DNA from: Acinetobacter sp. ANC 3832
GTDB lineage: Bacteria; Pseudomonadota; Gammaproteobacteria; Pseudomonadales; Moraxellaceae
Assembly (NCBI RefSeq): GCF_002135415.1
Contig: NZ_NEGJ01000001.1
Location: forward strand, 372,001 to 436,000
DNA: 64,000 nucleotides
Reading direction: 5' to 3'
Part shown: one piece after another, positions 27,262 through 37,778 of the stretch
How positions within the stretch are numbered: position 1 is the first letter of the stretch
How the letters are laid out: every line of letters begins with the position of its first letter
Translations under genes and position numbers: made by a program
Notes under the pieces: generated by a model
Seen by the model: the letters and a program-made list of their open reading frames with translations, nothing else
The model's database searches: none
What the model was told of the DNA's origin: nothing

Positions 27262-28494
27262 TTAATGAGCTTTTTTCTTACCGAAACCTAAAATATCCAG
27301 CGGGAAAGATAATCCTAATGAAACATCAGGAGAGTCTTCCGTTAAACCTATCCCCAAAGTTCCATTAACAATAGTCTCTGGTGATACACGCACACCTAAA
27401 GCAATCGAGAACATTGAACTGGTTTGAGCTGGAGATTCAAAATTCTCACCAGAAGTATAAGTAAATGATGTATTGGTATTAAACGACTGCTGATATGACA
27501 TCGTCATTGAAACATCATAGTTAAATGAATATGCAAAGCCGAATGAGAAGCCTGCTGTAATTCCTGGTTCAAAACTATCTAAAATTCGAGTTGTTTCACT
27601 ACCACCACCACGTACTTGATTTAGACCTGTTTCTTTAAAGCCATAGTTTGCTGAAGCTGAAGCAAACAGAACAACTGGATCTATATATTTACGTGTGCTG
27701 GCACCAATCCCTGCCGAATAATAACCCTTACCTGTTGAAAGATCCGTATTTGGATTAATTTCATAAGGACTGTCTCCCGTTTTGGTTGAAAGGCTACCAA
27801 AAAGAATTAAAGGTAAACGTCCTGCTTTTAATGGGAAGGGTTCCCAACGCGCACCAAAGTTAATATCACCTAAACCTGCGGCTGTGGTATCTTTTAAATT
27901 ATCTGATTTTGCAATTAAAGGTACAGAGGCACTAAAGGTTAAATTATCAAGAACACCGTATTGCATTGTGAATGTATTGGTAATGGTATGACTAGCATCT
28001 TCATCCACCCGAAGTTGATATAAACTTCCTTCATTCACTGCCGCATTAATTTGTGTATCTCGATAATACGAATAATCTAAATCATAAAAGGTCGAAATCT
28101 CACCCTTTTTGATTAATGAATATTGACGTTCATTTGATGTAAAGACTTCTTGTAAATTTGTTTCCTGAGTCGCATCACCTGCTTTTTGTTGTAAAGCTTG
28201 TGCTGCTTTTGTCCCAGCCTGCGGAACTAAAGAAGGTGTCTCATCTTTATTAATTTTTACGTCTTCTGAAACAGGTTTAGCTTCTGAGACTGGTTTAATT
28301 TCTGTACTAGCAGTACTCGCTTTTACCTCTGCTTCTGTCGCTTGATATGAACTACCAGCATCATCAGTTGTCGCTTGATCGTTTTCCATGTTTAAACTTT
28401 CAGCATTTGGAGCTGTTTCAGCTGCATATGCCCCACCAATAACAATTTGAATGCTAATTGCGAGTAAAGTTCGTTTCATCCATTGATTATTCAT
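27262..28494 (-). CDS. filC: FilC, outer-membrane transporter-type beta-barrel
   Basis: About 410 residues. A signal peptide (RTLLAISIQIVIGGAYAAE) is followed by a charged Ala/Glu/Lys-rich region (about residues 25-115) that could be helical or coiled. A barrel with alternating amphipathic strands spans about 130-405 (FTMQYGVLDNLTFSASVPLI and similar). The start at 28494 has an AGGAAT Shine-Dalgarno; an upstream extension overlapping filB is rejected. The helical N-terminus plus porin-like barrel is the arrangement of FapF, the amyloid export pore of Pseudomonas. That parallel is inference. Confidence 0.78.
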   Translation of the reverse strand: MNNQWMKRTLLAISIQIVIGGAYAAETAPNAESLNMENDQATTDDAGSSYQATEAEVKASTASTEIKPVSEAKPVSEDVKINKDETPSLVPQAGTKAAQALQQKAGDATQETNLQEVFTSNERQYSLIKKGEISTFYDLDYSYYRDTQINAAVNEGSLYQLRVDEDASHTITNTFTMQYGVLDNLTFSASVPLIAKSDNLKDTTAAGLGDINFGARWEPFPLKAGRLPLILFGSLSTKTGDSPYEINPNTDLSTGKGYYSAGIGASTRKYIDPVVLFASASANYGFKETGLNQVRGGGSETTRILDSFEPGITAGFSFGFAYSFNYDVSMTMSYQQSFNTNTSFTYTSGENFESPAQTSSMFSIALGVRVSPETIVNGTLGIGLTEDSPDVSLGLSFPLDILGFGKKKAH

Positions 28495-28540
28495 TTTATT
28501 CCTACCAAAACTATGATTATTTAATTTTTTAATCTGTCTT

Positions 28541-29374
28541 TTATTTACGTTTATAATATAAACGCATGTATGAAGTAATTGGCTGACCATACGTACTTGA
28601 GTTCTTATCTTGGTCAATGACCTTACGCATGGTTGATGCACGATCGGCAATTTTATTCATATAATCAGTAGAAAATTGAGCATCAACTAATGCATAACGA
28701 TTAATCGTTGCATCATCTACGTGCCTTAAATCAGCATCTTGAAGAGCTAATAAACTTTTTTGTTGATCTTTAGGAACACTAATTAGGAATAAAGTATTGT
28801 TTTCCCAAATTTGTTTAAAGCGCTCTTGGTCAAAACTAATATTTCCAAGTGCAGGGTCAGCCACATAGACACGACCATTTTTATACGCTTTAAATACGAC
28901 AAAATGTTTAAATCCAGCGTATGAAATCGGAACAATTGCAGGTTGATCTTGCTTAATTAAATCTGAAAACTCACCTTTAAAACCGCCGCTTTCAAAACCT
29001 AATGCGGTAACAAAGCGTTTCATGTCTAATAATGAAAAACTACGACGCTCAACAATCCGATTATATTCACCGAAGCGCAATAAGCCTTCCATCGTTTGTT
29101 GTTCTGATAAATTGGTTCCGACATAACCATTCAATAAGGTCGTAAGCGCAGCTGAGCCACAACTATAATCGTAAGCTTGGCGTACAATTCCACGGAATTG
29201 ATTTTCTAATGCAGGTTTAATTTCAACCGCTTCTCTATGAAAGCGTGTAAAAGATTTATCTCGAGGATCAGCAAGCTCTGTATAATATACAGCATTCGCT
29301 GGTTTTGGTTTTACGTCTAATGCATGGCTGGCAAAATAATAAATTAATGCCGACCCTAAAGTAATTTCTAACAT
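28541..29374 (-). CDS. filB: FilB, C39-family (double-glycine-type) peptidase
   Basis: 277 residues. A short hydrophobic N-terminus (LGSALIYYFASHA) suggests export. The C39 peptidase domain has catalytic C72 in YDYSCGSAALTTLL, H157 in YAGFKHFVVF and D173 in VYVADPALGN. No ABC transporter domains are fused, so this is a stand-alone periplasmic C39 enzyme like FapD. A C-terminal extension (about residues 200-277) follows the peptidase. The intercistronic terminator between filA and filB suggests it is made at lower level than FilA. Confidence 0.85.
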   Translation of the reverse strand: MLEITLGSALIYYFASHALDVKPKPANAVYYTELADPRDKSFTRFHREAVEIKPALENQFRGIVRQAYDYSCGSAALTTLLNGYVGTNLSEQQTMEGLLRFGEYNRIVERRSFSLLDMKRFVTALGFESGGFKGEFSDLIKQDQPAIVPISYAGFKHFVVFKAYKNGRVYVADPALGNISFDQERFKQIWENNTLFLISVPKDQQKSLLALQDADLRHVDDATINRYALVDAQFSTDYMNKIADRASTMRKVIDQDKNSSTYGQPITSYMRLYYKRK

Positions 29375-29531
29375 AATTTTAACTATTCAAGTATCGGCAA
29401 TTGAATTTGCCTGAAGTGTAGATTTTATTTTTAGAGTAAACACTCTACTTCCCTGTATTAAGAAGATACCTTCTTTTGAAAAAAAAAACAGCCTTTTTTT
29501 ATTTTTTAGATATATTTCTTAATATTTTTGT

Positions 29532-29563
29532 AAAAAAAAACGCGTGAAATCACGCGTTTTTTA
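29532..29563 (-). terminator. Intercistronic terminator between filA and filB
   Basis: Stem AAAAACGCGTG/CACGCGTTTTT around 29534-29562 with loop AAAT, followed on the minus strand by an eight-T tract. It lies just after filA and within the otherwise same-strand fil cluster. Partial readthrough would give high filA and low filB-F expression. Confidence 0.8.
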
Positions 29564-29574
29564 TACTCAAAGAC

Positions 29575-30504
29575 TTAGTGACCAGAAATTGTGATCACTG
29601 CTCCAGTTGCACCGCCTGTACCATTAAATACTTTCATACCAGAAATTGCTACATCACCAATCGAACCTGTTCCAACACCGGTACCTGGAACTGCTGGTGT
29701 CGCACCAGCTTTAGGTACATATCCTGTACCACCACCCAATTGAACTTTAGTGATATAAATATCTGTGCCAGCTGCACCCTTCATAGCTGTAATAGCAAGA
29801 CCTTGTGGAGTAACTGCCACATCAGCATCTAAAGATAAATCTGCAGAACCAGTATCATTCAACTTAATACCACCTAGCACGATGTAACCACCGCCACCAG
29901 TTGATGCATCTTTAATTGCAAGGTCATTGATCTGTAAACCACCAACCATAGCACCAGCCAATTTAATCATCGCACCTTGTGGTGTATTACCCAATTGAAT
30001 ATTTGCTGTCATTTTACCTGTTTTTAAGCTTAAACCACTTAAAATTTCAGCAGAATTTGCACCAACTACATATGCACCACCAGTACCTGATGCATCATTT
30101 ACTTCTATTTTACCCAAATCAATATTTAAGCCAGAAACTGCAGCAGCAACATTTAAGAATGGTTTGCCGGCACCAGAGTCTGTATCAATAGATAAATCTG
30201 CCAAATTATGACTAGCTAACAATGATGATGTATTTGCAGTCACTACTACATCATTCAAAGTGATAGCACCCACTGTAGCAGTACCACCAAATCCTGCTTG
30301 ACCTGCAGCACCAGCAGCAGCCAAACCATCACCATCAAAAACGTGAACTTTATCAATATCTACTTTCGAAATACCAATACCGATCGAGATACCATCTTGA
30401 CCAGTAGTAGCACTTAGGTCAGCATCATCCATTGCTTGCATTGCCATTGCATTTGCACTAACAGCCATTGCAGAAACTAAAGCGATTTTAGAAAATAATT
30501 TCAT
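29575..30504 (-). CDS. filA: FilA, secreted Gly/Ala-rich surface or fibre protein
   Basis: 309 residues from ATG 30504, preceded by GGGAGAG. Signal peptide with likely cleavage after ANA (residue 19). Residues 25-38 (MDDADLSATTGQDG) form a conserved-looking motif before a low-complexity Gly/Ala/Asp/Thr-rich body. The body has no cysteine seen in the mature part and repeated short strands such as GLSLKTGKMTANIQLG. It ends in VITISGH. It is annotated in Acinetobacter as a putative pilus assembly protein (DUF6160-like), but it has no pilin features (no type IV prepilin or chaperone-usher motif). It is the first gene of the fil cluster and the likely structural product. Confidence 0.8.
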   Translation of the reverse strand: MKLFSKIALVSAMAVSANAMAMQAMDDADLSATTGQDGISIGIGISKVDIDKVHVFDGDGLAAAGAAGQAGFGGTATVGAITLNDVVVTANTSSLLASHNLADLSIDTDSGAGKPFLNVAAAVSGLNIDLGKIEVNDASGTGGAYVVGANSAEILSGLSLKTGKMTANIQLGNTPQGAMIKLAGAMVGGLQINDLAIKDASTGGGGYIVLGGIKLNDTGSADLSLDADVAVTPQGLAITAMKGAAGTDIYITKVQLGGGTGYVPKAGATPAVPGTGVGTGSIGDVAISGMKVFNGTGGATGAVITISGH

Positions 30505-30752
30505 GTTTGTACTCTCCCAAGAGCATTTTTTTTCATTTTTAACCGCTCTCCGTGCCACAGTTGTTTTATATTTTTTTACAACTGAAACGTCAATCCTTGA
30601 GCAGTCCGTTTTGCCTTTTTAAATTAACCTCAAGTTACTTTTTGTTCAATAGTTGTTTATCAAAAACTCTATTTACCCGATAAACGGCATTTTTGTGATT
30701 TAGTGTACAAAATTATTGTAGAATATATTCAACCCACCAGCTGATTCTTACA

Positions 30753-32117
30753 ATGCTAAGTACTTCATTTTTTAAGAAATCTTTAACCATAAGCAATGCA
30801 AGTGTCTCCAGTATTTTAAATAAATTAGAAGCTTTGTTTGGATGTGTGTATTTAGAAAATAATGGTATGCCTATTATTGGTTTTTCACCTAAAAAATATT
30901 GCATTTATCAGCATGAACATACTCATATTTATAATAGAAATATTGATTTAACATATACCTTGGATTTGAACTCAGGATCTATTCATGACTTTATCCAAAT
31001 TTCATTGCCGACAAATAAAGAAATAAATAACCAAAAATCTATAAATTTTAATGGTGGTTATATTGGCTTTGCTGATTATAATTTTTCTGCCAATCAAAGT
31101 ATTCAAACTCGTTGTAAATCACAACCTAATTTTTTCTTAGGTGATTATCAAACTTTTCTAAAATATGAAAATGATCAATGGTTTTTTTACAGCCATGAAG
31201 TTGAAGCACCACAAATCCATTTATTTATTGAAAGTTTACTTGCAAAAAACTCAGAAAAAAAACCATCTTTCAAGCTAAAAGCATCCTGTACTGCCCGCTG
31301 GTCTAAAGCACAATATCAACATGCATTTCAACAAGTACAAGACTATATTCAAGCAGGTGATTGTTATCAAATTAACTTAACTCAGGAGTTTACAGGACAA
31401 TCTAGTGGAAATTTACTAGATACAGCTGAGCAATTTTGGCAACTAACAGATGCGCCCTATTCTGGTTATTTGAAATTAGATGACTTTGAATTACTCAGTT
31501 GTTCACCCGAATTATTTATTGATTTTGAAACTAATCGTAAACTAGTGACTAAACCGATTAAAGGCACAATGCCACGTTATGAAGATCCCATTTTAGATAT
31601 AGAATCCAAGCGAACTTTAGCTAACTCAAAAAAAGATCAGGCTGAAAATGTCATGATTGTAGACTTACTTCGCAATGACTTGAGTGTTTATGCCGAAATT
31701 GGCTCAGTGACGACACCTAAACTTTTTGAAATTGAAAGCTTTAATCAAGTTCACCATATGGTCAGTGAAGTCAATGCAACTTTAAAAGAAGATATTCATC
31801 CATTAAATGTTCTTCTCTCTGCACTTCCCGGCGGTTCAATCACAGGTGCGCCAAAAATTCGCGCCATGCAAATTATTGAAGAACTTGAAGGTGCACCTCG
31901 TGGGGCTTATTGTGGCTCAATGGGTTATTTTAATTATGATGGCACAGGTTCTTGGAATATTTTAATTCGTTCGATTCAAAAATTTCAGGATGAAGTCTCT
32001 GTTTGGGCAGGCGGTGGTATTACCATTGCATCTGACTGTGATGCTGAATATCAAGAATGCTTTGATAAAGTGTCTGCCATGCTTGATTTACTCAATACAT
32101 GGCATAGACCTGAATAA
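30753..32117 (+). CDS. pabB: Aminodeoxychorismate synthase component I
   Basis: Converts chorismate with ammonia from PabA to 4-amino-4-deoxychorismate for folate. 454 residues. The chorismate-binding domain covers the C-terminal half with YIQAGDCYQINLTQEF, KPIKGTMPRY, VMIVDLLRNDLS and LPGGSITGAPKIRAMQIIEE (exactly 20). The PIKGT lysine is characteristic of PabB rather than TrpE. It is divergent from filA, with a 248-bp region between the filA and pabB starts holding both promoters. It has no pabA beside it. Confidence 0.93.
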   Translation: MLSTSFFKKSLTISNASVSSILNKLEALFGCVYLENNGMPIIGFSPKKYCIYQHEHTHIYNRNIDLTYTLDLNSGSIHDFIQISLPTNKEINNQKSINFNGGYIGFADYNFSANQSIQTRCKSQPNFFLGDYQTFLKYENDQWFFYSHEVEAPQIHLFIESLLAKNSEKKPSFKLKASCTARWSKAQYQHAFQQVQDYIQAGDCYQINLTQEFTGQSSGNLLDTAEQFWQLTDAPYSGYLKLDDFELLSCSPELFIDFETNRKLVTKPIKGTMPRYEDPILDIESKRTLANSKKDQAENVMIVDLLRNDLSVYAEIGSVTTPKLFEIESFNQVHHMVSEVNATLKEDIHPLNVLLSALPGGSITGAPKIRAMQIIEELEGAPRGAYCGSMGYFNYDGTGSWNILIRSIQKFQDEVSVWAGGGITIASDCDAEYQECFDKVSAMLDLLNTWHRPE

Positions 32118-32134
32118 CTTAGCTTTAATAAATT

Positions 32135-33226
32135 TTAGATTAAAATTTGATTTTTCAATCTATCAACAAGACGTTGATTTTGCTCATTTGTGCCAATCGT
32201 AATACGTAAGAATTGATTGATCCGTGGTTTATTAAAATGTCGAACAATAATGCCTTGTTCACGTAGCTCTTTTGCCAACGCTCCTGCATCTTTAGTCGGG
32301 AGAGTGGCAAAGATAAAATTAGCTTTTGACGGTAAGACCTTAAACCCAATTTCTTTTAAATCTGCAATCAGCTTTTCACGGCTATTCATGACTTTTTGAC
32401 ATTGTGCTTCGAAGTAAGCTTGATCTTCAAATGAAGCCACTGCCGCTGCAATTGCAAAACGATCCATTGGATAGGAATTAAAACTGTTTTTTACGGCTTC
32501 TAATCCCGCAATTAAATGTGCTTGAGCAATCGCAAAACCGACACGTAAACCTGCCAATGAACGTGATTTAGACGTGGTTTGACACACCACTAAATTTTCA
32601 TATTGATTCACTAAACCAATAGCAGATTCAGCGCCAAAATCAACATAAGCTTCATCAATCACCACGACACGATTCGGATTGGCTTGCAAAACCTCTTCAA
32701 TTTCAGCCAAATTCAAAGCAATGCTAGTCGGTGCATTCGGATTAGCGATGATCACACCACCATTGGTTTGCTTATAATCATTTACATCAATTTCAAAGTT
32801 TTCATTTAATGGAATTTCTTTGGTTTTCGTTGCAAAAAACTGACTATAAACGGGATAAAAGCTGTAACTAATATCTGGATAGATAATGGCTTCATCTTGC
32901 ACGAAAAAGGCTTTAAAGATATGTGCCAAAACTTCATCGGAACCATTTCCAACAAAGACTTGAGTAATATCTACATTTTGCTGTGTCGCAATGGCTTGCT
33001 TTAATGCAGTCGCATCAGGGTCAGGATATAAACGCAACGCATCCGCCGAATCAGCTAAGACTGCTTCGACTGCTGCCACTACTTTTGGAGATGGTGGATA
33101 CGGATTTTCATTGGTATTTAACTTTAAAATATTCTGAATTTTAGGTTGTTCGCCAGGCACATAAGGATCTAACTCACGTACCGCAGGGCTCCAAAAACGC
33201 ATTTGTTCTGTTGTAATGTTCGACAT
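32135..33226 (-). CDS. hisC: Histidinol-phosphate aminotransferase
   Basis: PLP aminotransferase fold type I, seventh step of histidine synthesis. 363 residues. The N-terminal motif LNTNENPYPPSP and the PLP lysine in TTSKSRSLAGLRVGFA are visible, and VIDEAYVDF holds the PLP-binding Asp/Tyr. C-terminal FLRITIGTNEQN holds the substrate-binding Arg. It lies downstream of hisD with a 137-bp gap that contains a folded palindromic element. It is convergent with pabB, 17 bp apart. Confidence 0.95.
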   Translation of the reverse strand: MSNITTEQMRFWSPAVRELDPYVPGEQPKIQNILKLNTNENPYPPSPKVVAAVEAVLADSADALRLYPDPDATALKQAIATQQNVDITQVFVGNGSDEVLAHIFKAFFVQDEAIIYPDISYSFYPVYSQFFATKTKEIPLNENFEIDVNDYKQTNGGVIIANPNAPTSIALNLAEIEEVLQANPNRVVVIDEAYVDFGAESAIGLVNQYENLVVCQTTSKSRSLAGLRVGFAIAQAHLIAGLEAVKNSFNSYPMDRFAIAAAVASFEDQAYFEAQCQKVMNSREKLIADLKEIGFKVLPSKANFIFATLPTKDAGALAKELREQGIIVRHFNKPRINQFLRITIGTNEQNQRLVDRLKNQILI

Positions 33227-33243
33227 TTTATTTTCTCAATATT

Positions 33244-33331
33244 CCCTCTTCTTTTAGGAGATGAGGAGCACTGCTCCGCAAGGAGTGAATCTCCTCTTAC
33301 GTAGCTTCGCTACTCATCCCTAAGGGAGAGG
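33244..33331. repeat. Cloverleaf-like palindromic element between hisD and hisC
   Basis: An outer stem (CCCT at 33244-33247 with AGGG around 33323-33326, and GATGA at 33260-33264 with TCATC at 33314-33318) encloses three short hairpins. They are GGAGC-ACT-GCTCC (33265-33277), AGGAG-TGAAT-CTCCT (33281-33295) and GTAGC-TTC-GCTAC (33301-33313). It looks like a REP/BIME-type mobile palindrome rather than a simple terminator, with composition unlike the flanking sequence. Confidence 0.6.
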
Positions 33332-33363
33332 TACATTCAATACTTAATTATTTAGCCAATAAC

Positions 33364-34656
33364 TTATTTATAACGGTAACGTGCAGAGCGTGCATGGGCA
33401 TCTAAGTTTTCTTCTTGTGCCAAAATATCGGCTGTTTTCGCCAATGTTTTTACACCTTGTTCAGAACACATGATCAAGCTTGAACGCTTCTGGAAATCAT
33501 ACACCCCCAGAGGTGATGAAAACCGTGCTGTACCTGATGTTGGTAAAACATGATTTGGCCCTGCACAATAATCGCCAATTGCTTCTGGTGTATAACGCCC
33601 CATAAAGATTGCGCCTGCATGACGAATCTGTTCTGACATTTTCTGTGCTTCATCTAAACATAATTCTAAATGTTCAGGTGCAACTTGATTAATCAAATCA
33701 ATGGCTTCTTGGCGGTCTTTCACTAAAACCAAAGCACCACGATTGGCAATTGAAGTCCGTGCAATTTCCGCTTTTGGCAAAGCCTTTAAATGTTCTTCAA
33801 TGGCTTGTGCAACATCATTTAATAATTGCTCATCTGGCGTGATAAAAATCGCTTGTGCAACTGTGTCATGTTCAGCTTGCGACAATAAGTCCATGGCTAA
33901 CCATTCAGCGTTATTTTCACCTTCGGCATAAACCAAAATTTCAGAAGGCCCAGCAATCATATCAATACCGACTTGCCCAAAAACAGCACGTTTAGCAGCA
34001 GCAACGAAACGATTTCCAGGCCCTGTAATTTTATCGACAGGAGGGACTGTTTCTGTACCATATGCCAATGCAGCAACGGCTTGTGCACCACCAATCGTGA
34101 ATACACGATGTACACCTGCCAAATGTGCCGTAGCCAAAACCAATGGATTCAATTCACCATTCGGCGCGGGCACGACCATAATAATTTCTTGCACGCCTGC
34201 AACATGTGCAGGAATAGCATTCATCAACACAGATGATGGATAAGAGGCCAATCCGCCCGGTACATAAATACCGACGCGATCAAGAGGCGTCACTTTTTGA
34301 CCTAAAGTATTGCCCAAAGCATCCACATAGCTCCATCCATCTTGCTTTTGAGCCTGATGGAACTCACGAATACGATTTGCAGCAAGTTCTAAAGCATCAC
34401 GAACTTCATTATTTAAACCATCAAAAGCTGTTTTTAACTGTTCTTGTGACAACTCTAAATCTGAGAATTGATGGGCTGGATGTCGATCGAACTGCTGAGT
34501 AAGTTTAAGTACATGTGCATCGCCATGTTGGCGTACATCTGCAATAATTTGGTCGACTGTTTTTAACAGCTCAGGATCACTCACAGTTTCAAAAGCCAAT
34601 AATTCAGCAAAGATTTGCTTGAAGTTTTGCTCTTGAGTCGATAAACGTCGCATCAA
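33364..34656 (-). CDS. hisD: Histidinol dehydrogenase
   Basis: Zinc enzyme making L-histidine from L-histidinol in two NAD+-dependent oxidations. 430 residues. Signatures include [42 protein letters not shown] and the catalytic pair in APEHLEL. C-terminal [19 protein letters not shown] holds zinc-ligand histidine and substrate contacts. The start may be 34656 or the next ATG at 34653. It is separated from hisG by a terminator and 229 bp, so hisD-hisC is its own transcript. Confidence 0.96.
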   Translation of the reverse strand: MMRRLSTQEQNFKQIFAELLAFETVSDPELLKTVDQIIADVRQHGDAHVLKLTQQFDRHPAHQFSDLELSQEQLKTAFDGLNNEVRDALELAANRIREFHQAQKQDGWSYVDALGNTLGQKVTPLDRVGIYVPGGLASYPSSVLMNAIPAHVAGVQEIIMVVPAPNGELNPLVLATAHLAGVHRVFTIGGAQAVAALAYGTETVPPVDKITGPGNRFVAAAKRAVFGQVGIDMIAGPSEILVYAEGENNAEWLAMDLLSQAEHDTVAQAIFITPDEQLLNDVAQAIEEHLKALPKAEIARTSIANRGALVLVKDRQEAIDLINQVAPEHLELCLDEAQKMSEQIRHAGAIFMGRYTPEAIGDYCAGPNHVLPTSGTARFSSPLGVYDFQKRSSLIMCSEQGVKTLAKTADILAQEENLDAHARSARYRYK

Positions 34657-34832
34657 TTAACCCATACAGTTGTTTAGGAAAGACTGAGTTTACCTTGTTT
34701 TGTATAGCTTGTGGACACGATATCATCATTAAACACGGATGTATGATGGAAAATAACTTTTGAAATGATTGAATAAATAGAGCTTTTAAACTTAATTTTA
34801 GCCTTGAGATAAATAACATTATGATCAAAAAT

Positions 34833-34857
34833 AAAACCGCCGAAAATTCGGCGGTTT
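34833..34857 (-). terminator. Terminator after hisG
   Basis: Perfect 11-bp stem AAACCGCCGAA/TTCGGCGGTTT (34834-34844 and 34847-34857) with a 2-nt loop and A/T-rich flanks. It ends the ibaG-murA-hisG transcript before hisD. Confidence 0.8.
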
Positions 34858-34885
34858 AAAATCAAAATTTAAATAGAAAGAATAC

Positions 34886-37090
<2,205 letters not shown>

Positions 37091-37148
37091 TGCATCGACC
37101 TCTCATAGGACTGACAGTCTAAAAACTGTCTATTTTACTATAACTCAC

Positions 37149-37168
37149 CGAGTTAATTCATTAACTCG
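37149..37168. promoter_or_regulatory. Perfect inverted repeat upstream of ibaG
   Basis: CGAGTTAAT-TC-ATTAACTCG (9-bp arms, 37149-37157 and 37160-37168), with a third GAGTTA-type half-site immediately to the left (TAACTC at 37141-37146). It lies about 60-80 bp before the ibaG start. It lacks a T tail and is flanked by a separate hpf terminator, so an operator is more likely than a terminator. The regulator is unknown. Confidence 0.5.
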
Positions 37169-37186
37169 TACAAATTTTATCGATAA

Positions 37187-37212
37187 AAAAGAGGTATATT
37201 TCAACCTCTTTT
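37187..37212 (-). terminator. Terminator after hpf
   Basis: Stem AAAAGAGGT/ACCTCTTTT (37187-37195 and 37204-37212) with a minus-strand T run after it. Confidence 0.7.
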
Positions 37213-37226
37213 CAAAACAGCTTAAA

Positions 37227-37586
37227 TTATACGGCTGGTAGCTCAATTTCCATCACTTGAAAATTACTTTGTACTTCACCATTAATTTGACGATGTCGTT
37301 GTAATTGTCTTTTTATTTTTTCCATCATCTTATGAATTGACTTATACATATCATCAGCAGTTGCCTGAGCAAAAAGTTCTACTCCGGGTAGACGAATAAT
37401 CGCCTCTGCCACATGATTTTCACTGCCTTTTTTAGATCGCTTATCGACTTGATGATCTTTGGCTAATTTAATCTGCATACTATTAACTTGATCTAGGTGT
37501 TTGGTCATCTGAGCAAACTTAATACGAATATTCTCTTCTATTGCAGGGGTAATGCTTAAATGGTGTCCACGAATTGTAATTTGCAT
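37227..37586 (-). CDS. hpf: Ribosome hibernation promoting factor (HPF/RaiA family)
   Basis: 119 residues, the short HPF type, which forms 100S-type ribosome dimers in stationary phase in partnership with RMF. The N-terminal MQITIRGHHLSITPAIEENI and the central helix with VAEAIIRLPGVELFAQATADDMY, followed by a basic MEKIKRQLQRHR, match. The short C-terminal tail extends about 20 residues beyond the core. It is 192 bp downstream of rpoN with a terminator between. The rpoN-hpf order is conserved in gammaproteobacteria. Confidence 0.92.
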   Translation of the reverse strand: MQITIRGHHLSITPAIEENIRIKFAQMTKHLDQVNSMQIKLAKDHQVDKRSKKGSENHVAEAIIRLPGVELFAQATADDMYKSIHKMMEKIKRQLQRHRQINGEVQSNFQVMEIELPAV

Positions 37587-37725
37587 AATTATTTCCCTCT
37601 CCTTATTAGGATGCGATGAGTCATAGTTAAAACGAATCCATGACAGAACTCACTTGCGGGGAAATTCTGTGTTATACCTCATGTCATCATTTTAACTACT
37701 CCGTATAAAACAATATAAACAAAAA

Positions 37726-37757
37726 AGAGATTCATTATTTTGTCATAATGAATCTCT
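37726..37757 (-). terminator. Terminator after rpoN
   Basis: Perfect 13-bp stem AGAGATTCATTAT/ATAATGAATCTCT (37726-37738 and 37745-37757). On the minus strand it is followed by TTTTTG. Confidence 0.8.
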
Positions 37758-37778
37758 AGAATTGACACACTTTAAAAC

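Noticed and set aside
28495..28650. The longer filC frame overlapping filB.
   Set aside because: A signal peptide and an AGGAAT ribosome-binding site support the start at 28494; the extra residues read inside filB.
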